Shown one piece after another: positions 24,479 through 36,239 of a stretch of 64,000 nt of DNA. Made by a program: the position numbers and the translations under genes. Under the pieces are notes generated by a model. It saw nothing but the letters and a program-made list of their open reading frames with translations. It was not told the DNA's origin and did not search any database. Position 1 is the first letter of the stretch. The number at the start of each line of letters is the position of its first letter. Source of the DNA: Hydractinia symbiolongicarpus (lineage: Eukaryota; Cnidaria; Hydrozoa; Anthoathecata; Hydractiniidae); contig NC_079879.1 in the NCBI RefSeq assembly GCF_029227915.1, forward strand, positions 14,820,001-14,884,000, written 5' to 3'.

Positions 24479-25388
24479 ATGGTCCTTTGCAGTCTAATAA
24501 AAGCCTCACACATAAATCACGTGGTTTCACCGGTCTGCGCAGGTTACCATTGGACTATTCCTTACAGTCTCAATGCGCTACAACGTCCCAAGTCGTTTTC
24601 ATTAGCGCCGTTGCCTTAGAACACTCTTTACTACGTGCACAGTCCTATAAAGGCTGTAATATGGCCTTATGCAGTCTAATAAAGGCCTCACACGTAAATC
24701 ACGTGGTTTCACCTGTCTGCGCAGGTTACCAGTGGACTAGTCAGTCCAGTCTCAATGCGCTACAACGTCCCAAGTCGTTTTCATTAGCGCCGTTGCTTTA
24801 CAACACTCTTAACTACGTGCACAGTCCTATTAAGGCTGTAATATGGCCTTTTGCAGTCTAATAAAAGCCTCACACATAAATCACGTGGTTTCACCGGTCT
24901 GCGCAGGTTACCATTGGACTATTCCTGACAGTCTCAATGCTCTACAACGTCCCAAGTTGTTTTTATTGGCGAAGTTGCCTTAGAACACTCTTAACTACGT
25001 GCACAGTCCTATAAAGACTGTATTATGGCCTTTTGCAGTCTAATAAAGGCCTCAAACGTAAATCACGGGGTTCCATTTGCCTGTGCAGGTTACCATTGAA
25101 CTAGTCGTTCCAGTCTCAGTGCGCTACAACGTCCCAAGTCGTTTTCATTAGCGCCGTTGCTTTACAACACTCTTAACTACGTGCACAGTCCTATAAAGGC
25201 TGTAATATGGCCTTTTGCAGTCTAATAAAGGCTTCACACGTAAATCACGTGGTTTCACCTGCCTGTGCAGGTTACCTTTGGACTAATCGTTCCAGTCTCA
25301 ATGCGCTACAACGTCCCGAGTCGTTTTCATTAGCGCCGTTGCTTTACAACACTCTTAACTACGTGCACAGTCCTATAAAGCCTGTAAT
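24479..25388 (+). repeat. 5-monomer block repeated at 29382 (4,903 bp shift)
   Basis: An F-like, a G, an F/D chimera, an X and a Y monomer follow one another here and again at 29382-30291. The chimera carries two rare markers in both places: ttcctgacagtctc and aatgctctacaac. Confidence 0.85.
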
Positions 25389-25932
25389 ATGGCCTTTTGC
25401 AGTCTAATAAAGTCCTCACACGTAAATCACGTGCCTTCACCGGTCTGCGCAGATTACAATTGGCCTAGTCCTTCAAGTCTCAATGTGCTACAACGTCCGA
25501 AGTCGTTTTCATTAGCGCCGTTGCTTTACAACACTCTTAACTACGTGCACAATCCTATAAAGGCTGTAATATGGCCTTTTGCAGTCTAATAAAGGCCTCA
25601 CACGTAAATCACGTGGTTCCATTTGGCTGTGCAGGTTACCATTGGACTATTCCTTCCAGTCTCAATGCGCTACAACGTCCCAAGTCGTTTCATTAGCGCC
25701 GTTGCTTTACAACACTATTATTTACGTGCGCAGTCCTATAAAGGCTGTATTATGGCCTTTTGCAGTCTAGTAAAGGCCTCACACGTAAATCACGTGGTTC
25801 CATTTGCCTGTGCAGGTTGCCATTGGACTATTCCTTCCAGTCTCAATGCGCTACAACGTCCCAAGTCGTTTCATTAGCGCCGTTGCTTTTCAACACTATT
25901 AACTACGTGCACAGTCCTATAAAGGCTGTATT
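25207..25932 (+). repeat. 4-monomer Y-B-C-C unit, copy 1 (726 bp)
   Basis: Y, B, C, C in order, repeated directly afterwards at a shift of 726 bp (2 x 182 + 2 x 181). Copy 1 has tatttacgtgcgcagtcc and agtctagtaaagg, which copy 2 lacks but which reappear at 30944-31305. Confidence 0.87.
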
Positions 25933-26658
25933 ATGGCCTTTTGCAGTCTAATAAAGGCTTCACACGTAAATCACGTGGTTTCACCTGCCTGCGCAGGTTA
26001 CCTTTGGACTAATCGTTCCAGTCTCAATGCGCTACAACGTCCCGAGTCGTTTTCATTAGCGCCGTTGCTTTACAACACTTTTAACTACGTGCACAGTCCT
26101 ATAAAGCCTGTAATATGGCCTTTTGCAGTCTAATAAAGTCCTCACACGTAAATCACGTGCCTTCACCGGTCTGCGCAGATTACAATTGGCCTAGTCCTTC
26201 AAGTCTCAATGTGCTACAACGTCCGAAGTCGTTTTCATTAGCGCCGTTGCTTTACAACACTCTTAACTACGTGCACAATCCTATAAAGGCTGTAATATGG
26301 CCTTTTGCAGTCTAATAAAGGCCTCACACGTAAATCACGTGGTTCCATTTGGCTGTGCAGGTTACCATTGGACTATTCCTTCCAGTCTCAATGCGCTACA
26401 ACGTCCCAAGTCGTTTCATTAGCGCCGTTGCTTTACAACTCTATTAACTAAGTGCACAGTCCTATAAAGGCTGTATTATGGCCTTTTGCAGTCTAATAAA
26501 GGCCTCACACGTAAATCACGTGGTTCCATTTGCCTGTGCAGGTTGCCATTGGACTATTCCTTCCAGTCTCAATGCGCTACAACGTCCCAAGTCGTTTCAT
26601 TAGCGCCGTTGCTTTTCAACACTATTAACTACGTGCACAGTCCTATAAAGGCTGTATT
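25933..26658 (+). repeat. 4-monomer Y-B-C-C unit, copy 2 (726 bp)
   Basis: Second tandem copy of the Y-B-C-C block. It leads directly into further C monomers, so the block fuses with a C-only expansion. Confidence 0.87.
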
Positions 26659-27020
26659 ATGGCCTTTTGCAGTCTAATAAAGGCCTCACACGTAAATCAC
26701 GTGGTTCCATTTGCCTGTGCAGGTTGCCATTGGACTATTCCTTCCAGTCTCAATGCGCTACAACGTCCCAAGTCGTTTCATTAGCGCCGTTGCTTTTCAA
26801 CACTATTAACTACGTGCACAGTCCTATAAAGGCTGTATTATGGCCTTTTGCAGTCTAATAAAGGCCTCACACGTAAATCACGTGGTTCCATTTGCCTGTG
26901 CAGGTTGCTATTGGACTATTCCTTCCAGTCTCAATGCGCTACAACGTCCCAAGTCGTTTCATTAGCGCCGTTGCTTTACAACACTATTAACTACGTGCAC
27001 AGTCCTATAAAGGCTGTAAT
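26297..27020 (+). repeat. Run of four consecutive C monomers (181 bp each)
   Basis: Four 181 bp units stand in a row (ATGs at 26297, 26478, 26659, 26840). The units at 26478 and 26659 are nearly identical, indicating very recent single-monomer amplification. Confidence 0.88.
26659..26839 (+). repeat. Reference C-type monomer, 181 bp
   Basis: This class is one base shorter because it reads gtcgtttcatt where the other classes read gtcgttttcatt. It also carries ggttgccattgg in its centre, often ttttcaacactatt near the end, and is usually followed by ggctgtattatgg. The single-base deletion is shared by dozens of copies in domain II, so it arose once and was amplified. Confidence 0.93.
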
Positions 27021-27748
27021 ATGGGCTTTTGCAGTCTAATAAACTCCTCACACGTAAATCACGTGGCTTCACCGGCCTGCACAGGTTACCATTGGCCTAG
27101 TCCTTCATGTCTCAATGTGCAACAACGTCCCAAATCGTTTTCATTGGCGAAGTTGCCTTAGAACACTCTTTACTACGTGCACAGTCCTATAAAGGCTCTA
27201 ATATGGCCTTATGCAGTCTAATAAAGGCCTCACACGTAAATCAGGTGGTTTCACCTGTCTGCGCAGGTTACCATTGGACTAGTCAGTCCAGTCTCAATGC
27301 GCTACAACGTCCCAAGTCGTTTTTATTAGCGCCGTTGCCTTACAACACTCTTAACTACGTGCACAGTCCTATAAAGGCTGTAATATGGACTTTTGCAGTC
27401 TAATAAAGTCCTCACACGTAAATCACGTGGTTTCACCTGCCTGTGCAGGTTACCTTTGGATTAATCGTTCCAGTCTCAATGCGCTACAACGTCCCGAGTC
27501 GTTTTCATTAGCGCCGTTGCTTTACAACACTCTTAACTACGTGCACAGTCCTATAAAGCCTGTTATATGGCCTTTTGCAGTCTAATAAAGTCCTCACACG
27601 TAAATCACGTGCCTTCACCGGTCTGCGCAGATTACAATTGGCCTAGTCCTTCAAGTCTCAATGTGCTACAACGTCCTAAGTCGTTTTCATTAGCGCCGTT
27701 GCTTTACAACACTCTTAACTACGTGCACAATCCTATAAAGGCTGTAAT

Positions 27749-28653
27749 ATGGCCTTTTGCAGTCTAATAAAGGCCTCACACGTAAATCACGTGGTTCCAT
27801 TTGGCTGTGCAGGTTACCATTGGACTATTCCTTCCAGTCTCAATGCGCTACAACGTCCCAAGTCGTTTCATTAGCGCCGTTGCTTTACAACACTAGTATT
27901 TACGTGCACAGTCCTATAAAGCCTGTTATATGGCCTTTTGCAGTCTAATAAAGGCCTCACACGTAAATCACGTGGTTCCATTTGGCTGTGCAGGTTACCA
28001 TTGGACTATTCCTTCCAGTCTCAATGCGCAACAACGTCCCAAGTCGTTTCATTAGCGCCGTTGCTTTACAACTCTATTAACTACGTGCACAGTCCTATAA
28101 AGGCTGTATTATGGCCTTTTGCAGTCTAATAAAGGCCTCACACGTAAATCACGTGGTTCCATTTGCCTGTGCAGGTTGCCATTGGACTATTCCTTCCAGT
28201 CTCAATGCGCTACAACGTCCCAAGTCGTTTCATTAGCGCCGTTGCTTTTCAACACTCTTAACTACGTGCACAGTCCTATAAAGGCTGTATTATGGCCTTT
28301 TGCAGTCTAATAAAGGCCTCACACGTAAATCACGTGGTTCCATTTGCCTGTGCAGGTTGCCATTGGACTATTCCTTCCAGTCTCAATGCGCTACAACGTC
28401 CCAAGTCGTTTCATTAGCGCCGTTGCTTTTCAACACTATTAACTACGTGCACAGTCCTATAAAGGCTGTATTATGGCCTTTTGCAGTCTAATAAAGGCCT
28501 CACACGTAAATCACGTGGTTCCATTTGCCTGTGCAGGTTGCTATTGGACTATTCCTTCCAGTCTCAATGCGCTACAACGTCCCAAGTCGTTTCATTAGCG
28601 CCGTTGCTTTACAACACTATTAACTACGTGCACAGTCCTATAAAGGCTGTAAT
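27749..28653 (+). repeat. Run of five consecutive C monomers
   Basis: Five 181 bp units stand in a row (ATGs at 27749, 27930, 28111, 28292, 28473). The end of this run and the following E-G block match 26659-27384 at a shift of 1,633 bp, so the run and its flank were copied together. Confidence 0.88.
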
Positions 28654-29381
28654 ATGGGCTTTTGCAGTCTAATAAACTCCTCACACGTAAATCACATGGC
28701 TTCACCGGCCTGCACAGGTTACCATTGGCCTAGTCCTTCATGTCTCAATGTGCAACAACGTCTCAAAACGTTTTCATTGGCGAAGTTGCCTTAGAACACT
28801 CTTTACTACGTGCACAGTCCTATAAAGGCTCTAATATGGCCTTATGCAGTCTAATAAAGGCCTCACACGTAAATCAGGTGGTTTCACATGTCTGCGCAGG
28901 TTACCATTGGACTAGTCAGTCCAGTCTCAATGCGCTACAACGTCTCAAGTCGTTTTTATTAGCGCCGTTGCCTTACAACACTCTTAACTACGTGCACAGT
29001 CCTATAAAGGCTGTAATATGGACTTTTGCAGTCTAATAAAGTCCTCACACGTAAATCACGTGGCTTCACCGGTCTGCGCAGGTTACCATTGGGCTAGTCC
29101 TTCATGTTTCAATGTGCTACAACGTTCCAAGTCGTTTTCATTGGCGAAGTTGCCTTAGAACACTCTTAACTACGTGCACAGTCCTATAAAGGCTGTATTA
29201 TGGCCTTTTGCAGTCTAATAAAGGCCTCACACGTAAATCACGTTGTTCCATTTGCCTGTGCAGGTTACCATTAAACTAGTCGTTCCAGTCTCAATGCGCT
29301 ACAACGTCCCAAGTCGTTTTCATTAGCGCCGTTGCTTTACAACACTCTTAACTACGTGCACAGTGCTATTAAGGCTGTAAT

Positions 29382-30291
29382 ATGGCCCTTTGCAGTCTAA
29401 TAAAAGCCTCACACATAAATCACGTGGTTTCACCGGTCTGCGCAGGTTACCATTGGACTATTCCTTACAGTCTCAATGCGCTACAACGTCCCAAGTCGTT
29501 TTCATTAGCGCCGTTGCCTTAGAACACTCTTTACTACGTGCACAGTCCTATAAAGGCTGTAATATGGCCTTATGCAGTCTAATAAAGGCCTCACACGTAA
29601 ATCACGTGGTTTCACCTGTCTGCGCAGGTTACCATTGGACTAGTCAGTCCAGTCTCAATGCGCTACAACGTCCCAAGTCGTTTTCATTAGCGCCGTTGCT
29701 TTACAACACTCTTAACTACGTGCACAGTCCTATTAAGGCTGTAATATGGCCTTTTGCAGTCTAATAAAAGCCTCACACATAAATCACGTGGTTTCACCGG
29801 TCTGCGCAGGTTACCATTGGACTATTCCTGACAGTCTCAATGCTCTACAACGTCCCAAGTTGTTTTTATTGGCGAAGTTGCCTTAGAACACTCTTAACTA
29901 CGTGCACAGTCCTATAAAGACTGTATTATGGCCTTTTGCAGTCTAATAAAGGCCTCAAACGTAAATCACGTGGTTCCATTTGCCTGTGCAGGTTACCATT
30001 GAACTAGTCGTTCCAGTCTCAGTGCGCTACAACGTCCCAAGTCGTTTTCATTAGCGCCGTTGCTTTACAACACTCTTAACTACGTGCACAGTCCTATAAA
30101 GGCTGTAATATGGCCTTTTGCAGTCTAATAAAGGCTTCACACGTAAATCACGTGGTTTCACCTGCCTGTGCAGGTTACCTTTGGACTAATCGTTCCAGTC
30201 TCAATGCGCTACAACGTCCCGAGTCGTTTTCATTAGCGCCGTTGCTTTACAACACTCTTAACTACGTGCACAGTCCTATAAAGCCTGTAAT
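29382..30291 (+). repeat. 5-monomer block, second copy of 24479-25388
   Basis: F-like, G, F/D chimera, X and Y monomers in the same order as at 24479, with the rare cctgacagtctc and atgctctacaac markers retained. Immediately downstream this copy runs into the truncated monomer at 30292. Confidence 0.85.
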
Positions 30292-30397
30292 ATGGCCTTT
30301 TCCAGTCTCAATGCGCTACAACGTCCCAAGTCGTTTCATTAGCGCCGTTGCTTTACAACACTATTAACTACGTGCACAGTCCTATAAAGGCTGTAAT
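30292..30397 (+). repeat. Truncated 106 bp monomer (75 bp internal deletion)
   Basis: The sequence jumps from atggcctttt directly to ccagtctcaatgcgc, skipping the aataaaggcc to ggactattcc portion. In an intact monomer cagtct occurs at positions 12-17 and again at 87-92, exactly 75 bp apart, and 181 minus 75 gives the observed 106 bp. It is the only large length anomaly I found in the window. Confidence 0.92.
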
Positions 30398-30761
30398 ATG
30401 GGCTTTTGCAGTCTAATAAACTCCTCACACGTAAATCACGTGGCTTCACCTGCCTGCACAGGTTACCATTGGCCTAGTCCTTCATGTCTCAATGTGCAAC
30501 AACGTCCCAAATCGTTTTCATTGGCGAAGTTGCCTTAGAACACTCTTTACTACGTGCACAGTCCTATAAAGGCTCTAATATGGCCTTATGCAGTCTAATA
30601 AAGGCCTCACACGTAAATCAGGTGGTTTCACCTGTCTGCGCAGGTTACCATTGGACTAGTCAGTCCAGTCGCAATGCGCTACAACGTCCCAAGTCGTTTT
30701 TATTAGCGCCGTTGCTTTACAACACTCTTAACTACGTGCACAGTCCTATAAAGCCTGTAAT

Positions 30762-31487
30762 ATGGCCTTTTGCAGTCTAATGAAGTCCTCACACGTAAAT
30801 CACGTGCCTTCACCGGTCTGCGCAGATTACAATTGGCCTAGTCCTTCAAGTCTCAATGTGCTACAACGTCCGAAGTCGTTTTCATTAGCGCCGTTGCTTT
30901 ACAACACTCTTAACTACGTGCACAATCCTATAAAGGCTGTAATATGGCCTTTTGCAGTCTAATAAAGGCCTCACACGTAAATCACGTGGTTCCATTTGGC
31001 TGTGCAGGTTACCATTGGACTATTCCTTCCAGTCTCAATGCGCTACAACGTCCCAAGTCGTTTCATTAGCGCCGTTGCTTTACAACACTATTATTTACGT
31101 GCGCAGTCCTATAAAGGCTGTATTATGGCCTTTTGCAGTCTAGTAAAGGCCTCACACGTAAATCACGTGGTTCCATTTGCCTGTGCAGGTTGCCATTGGA
31201 CTATTCCTTCCAGTCTCAATGCGCTACAACGTCCCAAGTCGTTTCATTAGCGCCGTTGCTTTTCAACACTATTAACTACGTGCACAGTCCTATAAAGGCT
31301 GTATTATGGCCTTTTGCAGTCTAATAAAGGCTGCACACGTAAATCACGTGGTTTCACCTGCCTGCGCAGGTTACCTTTGGACTAATCGTTTCAGTCTCAA
31401 TGCGCTACAACGTCCCGAGTCGTTTTCATTAGCGCCGTTGCTTTACAACACTCTTAACTACGTGCACAGTCCTATAAAGCCTGTAAT
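30762..31487 (+). repeat. B-C-C-Y block copied from 25389-26114 (5,373 bp shift)
   Basis: B, C, C, Y with the private markers tatttacgtgcgcagtcc and agtctagtaaagg match the block at 25389. The shift is not a whole number of monomers because of the 75 bp deletion at 30292; adding 75 restores thirty units. Confidence 0.85.
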
Positions 31488-31851
31488 ATGGCCTTTTGCA
31501 GTCTAATAAAGTCCTCACACGTAAATCACGTGCCTTCACCGGTCTGCGCAGATTACAATTGGCCTAGTCCTTCAAGTCTCAATGTGCTACAACGTCCGAA
31601 GTCGTTTTCATTAGCGCCGTTGCTTTACAACACTCTTAACTACGTGCACAATACTATAAAGGCTGTAATATGGCCTTTTGCAGTCTAATAAAGTCCTCAC
31701 ACGTAAATCACGTGCCTTCACCGGTCTGCGCAGATTACAATTGGCCTAGTCCTTCAAGTCTCAATGTGCTACAACGTCCGAAGTCGTTTTCATTAGCGCC
31801 GTTGCTTTACAACACTCTTAACTACGTGCACAATCCTATAAAGGCTGTAAT
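31488..31851 (+). repeat. Single-monomer tandem duplication of B
   Basis: Two adjacent B monomers (31488 and 31670) are identical as far as I compared, apart from gcacaatactataaagg in the first against gcacaatcctataaagg in the second. Elsewhere B is single and followed by C. Confidence 0.9.
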
Positions 31852-34061
31852 ATGGCCTTTTGCAGTCGAATAAAGGCCTCACACGTAAATCACGTGGTTC
31901 CATTTGGCTGTGCAGGTTACCATTGGACTATTCCTTCCAGTCTCAATGCGCAACAACGTCCCAAGTCGTTTCATTAGTGCCGTTGCTTTACAACTCTATT
32001 AACTACGTGCACAGTCCTATAAAGGCTGTATTATGGCCTTTTGCAGTCTAATAAAGGCCTCACACGTAAATCACGTGGTTCCATTTGCCTGTGCAGGTTG
32101 CCATTGGACTATTCCTTCCAGTCTCAATGCGCTACAACGTCCCAAGTCGTTTCATTAGCGCCGTTGCTTTTCAACACTATTAACTACGTGCACAGTCCTA
32201 TAAAGGCTGTATTATGGCCTTTTGCAGTCTAATAAACTCCTCACACGTAAATCACGTGGCTTCACCGGCCTGCACAGGTTACCATTGGCCTAGTCCTTCA
32301 TGTCTCAATGTGCAACAACGTCCCAAATCGTTTTCATTGGCGAAGTTGCCTTAGAACACTCTTTACTACGTGCACAGTCCTATAAAGGCTCTAATATGGC
32401 CTTATGCAGTCTAATAAAGGCCTCACACGTAAATCAGGTGGTTTCACCTGTCTGCGCAGGTTACCATTGGACTAGTCAGTCCAGTCTCAATGCGCTACAA
32501 CGTCCCAAGTCGTTTTTATTAGCGCCGTTGCCTTACAACACTCTTAACTACGTGCACAGTCCTATAAAGGCTGTAATATGGACTTTTGCAGTCTAATAAA
32601 GTCCTCACACGTAAATCACGTGGCTTCACCGGTCTGCGCAGGTTACCATTGGCCTAGTCCTTCATGTTTCAATGTGCTACAACGTTCCAAGTCGTTTTCA
32701 TTGGCGAAGTTGCCTTAGAACACTCTTAAGTACGTGCACAGTCCTATAAAGGCTGTATTATGGCCTTTTGCAGTCTAATAAAGGCCTCACACGTAAATCA
32801 CGTTGTTCCATTTGCCTGTGCAGGTTACCATTAAACTAGTCGTTCCAGTCTCAATGCGCTACAACGTCCCAAGTCGTTTTCATTAGCGCCGTTGCTTTAC
32901 AACACTCTTAACTACGTGCACAGTCCTATAAAGGCTGTAATATGGCTTTTTGCAGTCTAATAAAGGCTTCACACGTAAATCACGTGGTTTCACCTGCCTG
33001 CGCAGGTTACCTTTGGACTAATCGTTCCAGTCTCAATGCGCTACAACGTCTCGAGTCGTTTTCATTAGCGCCGTTGCTTTACAACACTCCTAACTACGTG
33101 CACAGTCCTATAAAGGCTGTAAAATGGCCTTTTGCAGTCTAATAAAGGCCTCACACGTAAATCACGTGGTTTCATCTGTCTGCGCAGGTTACCATTGGCC
33201 TAGCCCTTCATGTCTCAATGTGCTACAACGTCCCAAGTCGTTTTCATTGGCGAAGTTGCCTTAGAACACTCTTTACTACGTGCACAGTCCTACAAAGGCT
33301 GTAATATGGCCTTATGCAGTCTAATAAAGGCCTCACACGTAAATCACGTGGTTTCACCTGTCTGCGCAGGTTACCATTTGACTAGTCAGTCCAGTCTCAA
33401 TGCACTACAACGTCCCAAGTCGTTTTCATTAGCGCCGTTGCTTTACAACACTCTTAACTACGTGCACAGTGCTATTAAGGCTGTAATATGGCCCTTTGCA
33501 GTCTAATAAAAGCCTCACACATAAATCACGTGGTTTCACCGGTCTGCGCAGGTTACCATTGGACTATTCCTTACAGTTTCAATGCGCTACAACGTCCCAA
33601 GTCATTTTCATTAGCGCCGTTGCCTTAGAACACTCTTTACTACGTGCACAGTCCTATAAAGACTGTAATATGGCCTTATGCAGTCTAATAAAGGCCTCAC
33701 ACGTAAATCACGTGGTTTCACCTGTCTGCGCAGGTTACCATTGGACTAGTCAGTCCAGTCTCAATGCGCTACAACGTCCCAAGTCGTTTTCATTAGCGCC
33801 GTTGCTTTACAACACTCTTAACTACGTGCACAGTCCTATTAAGGCTGTAATATGGCCTTTTGCAGTTTAATAAAAGCCTCACACATAAATCACGTGGTTT
33901 CACCGGTCTGCGCAGGTTACCATTGGACTATTCCTTACAGTCTCAATGCTCTACAACGTCCCAAGTTGTTTTTATTGGCGAAGTTGCCTTACAACACTCT
34001 TAACTACGTGCACAGTCCTATAAAGGCTGTATTATGGCCTTTTGCAGTCTAATAAAGGCCT

Positions 34062-35150
34062 CAAACGTAAATCACGTGGTTCCATTTGCCTGTGCAGGTT
34101 ACCATTAAACTAGTCGTTCCAGTCTCAGTGCGCTACAACGTCCCAAGTCGTTTTCATTAGCGCCGTTGCTTTACAACACTCTTAACTACGTGCACAGTCC
34201 TATAAAGGCTGTAATATGGCCTTTTGCAGTCTAATAAAGTCCTCACACGTAAATCACGTGGTTCCATTTGGCTGTGCAGGTTACCATTGGACTATTCCTT
34301 CCAGTCTCAATGCGCTACAACGTCCCAAGTCGTTTCATTAGCGCCGTTGCTTTACAACACTATTAACTACGTGCACAGTCCTATAAAGGCTGAATTATGG
34401 CCTTTTGCAGTCTAATAAAGGCCTCACACGTAAATCACGTGGTTCCATTTGCCTGTGCAGGTTGCCATTGGACTATTCCTTCCAGTCTCAATGCGCTACA
34501 ACGTCTCAAGTCGTTTCATTAGCGCCGTTGCTTTTCAACACTATTAACTACGTGCACAGTCCTATAAAGGCTGTAATATAGCCTTTTGCAGTCTAATAAA
34601 GGCCTCACACGTAAATCACGTGGTTCCATTTGCCTGTGCAGGTTGCCATTGGACTATTCCTTCCAGTCTCAATGCGCTACAACGTCCCAAGTCGTTTCAT
34701 TAGCGCCGTTGCTTTACAACACTATTAACTACGTGCACAGTCCTATAAAGGCTGTAATATGGCCTTTTGCAGTCTAATAAACTCCTCACACGTAAATGAC
34801 GTGGCTTCACCGGCCTGCGCAGGTTACCATTGGCCTAGTCCTTCCTGTCTCAATGTGCTACAACGTCCCAAATCGTTTTCATTGGCGAAGTTGCCTTAGA
34901 ACACTCTTTACTACGTGCACAGTCCTATAAAGGCTGTAATATGGCCTTATGCAGTCTAATAAAGGCCTCACACGTAAATCACGTGGTTTCACCTGTCTGC
35001 GCATGTTACCATTGGACTAGTCAGTCCAGTCTCAATGCGCTACAACGTCCCAAGTCGTTTTCATTAGCGCCGTTGCCTTACAACACTCTTAACTACGTGC
35101 ACAGTCCTATTAAGGCTGTAATATGGCCTTTTGCAGTCTAATAAAAGCCT
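34062..35150 (+). repeat. 6-monomer tandem duplication, copy 1 (1,089 bp)
   Basis: X, C, C, C, E and H monomers repeat at once with a shift of 1,089 bp (six units minus the three C deletions). Private markers occur in both copies: ggctgaattatgg, gtaatatagcc, aaatgacgtgg, ccttcctgtctc and gcgcatgttacc. I noticed no difference between the copies. Confidence 0.93.
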
Positions 35151-36239
35151 CAAACGTAAATCACGTGGTTCCATTTGCCTGTGCAGGTTACCATTAAACT
35201 AGTCGTTCCAGTCTCAGTGCGCTACAACGTCCCAAGTCGTTTTCATTAGCGCCGTTGCTTTACAACACTCTTAACTACGTGCACAGTCCTATAAAGGCTG
35301 TAATATGGCCTTTTGCAGTCTAATAAAGTCCTCACACGTAAATCACGTGGTTCCATTTGGCTGTGCAGGTTACCATTGGACTATTCCTTCCAGTCTCAAT
35401 GCGCTACAACGTCCCAAGTCGTTTCATTAGCGCCGTTGCTTTACAACACTATTAACTACGTGCACAGTCCTATAAAGGCTGAATTATGGCCTTTTGCAGT
35501 CTAATAAAGGCCTCACACGTAAATCACGTGGTTCCATTTGCCTGTGCAGGTTGCCATTGGACTATTCCTTCCAGTCTCAATGCGCTACAACGTCTCAAGT
35601 CGTTTCATTAGCGCCGTTGCTTTTCAACACTATTAACTACGTGCACAGTCCTATAAAGGCTGTAATATAGCCTTTTGCAGTCTAATAAAGGCCTCACACG
35701 TAAATCACGTGGTTCCATTTGCCTGTGCAGGTTGCCATTGGACTATTCCTTCCAGTCTCAATGCGCTACAACGTCCCAAGTCGTTTCATTAGCGCCGTTG
35801 CTTTACAACACTATTAACTACGTGCACAGTCCTATAAAGGCTGTAATATGGCCTTTTGCAGTCTAATAAACTCCTCACACGTAAATGACGTGGCTTCACC
35901 GGCCTGCGCAGGTTACCATTGGCCTAGTCCTTCCTGTCTCAATGTGCTACAACGTCCCAAATCGTTTTCATTGGCGAAGTTGCCTTAGAACACTCTTTAC
36001 TACGTGCACAGTCCTATAAAGGCTGTAATATGGCCTTATGCAGTCTAATAAAGGCCTCACACGTAAATCACGTGGTTTCACCTGTCTGCGCATGTTACCA
36101 TTGGACTAGTCAGTCCAGTCTCAATGCGCTACAACGTCCCAAGTCGTTTTCATTAGCGCCGTTGCCTTACAACACTCTTAACTACGTGCACAGTCCTATT
36201 AAGGCTGTAATATGGCCTTTTGCAGTCTAATAAAAGCCT
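35151..36239 (+). repeat. 6-monomer tandem duplication, copy 2 (1,089 bp)
   Basis: Second copy of the preceding block. The junction reads aaaagcctcaaacg at 35141-35155, a blend of the F-leading aaaagcctcacac and the X-leading aaaggcctcaaacg, which places the exchange inside those bases. Confidence 0.93.
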
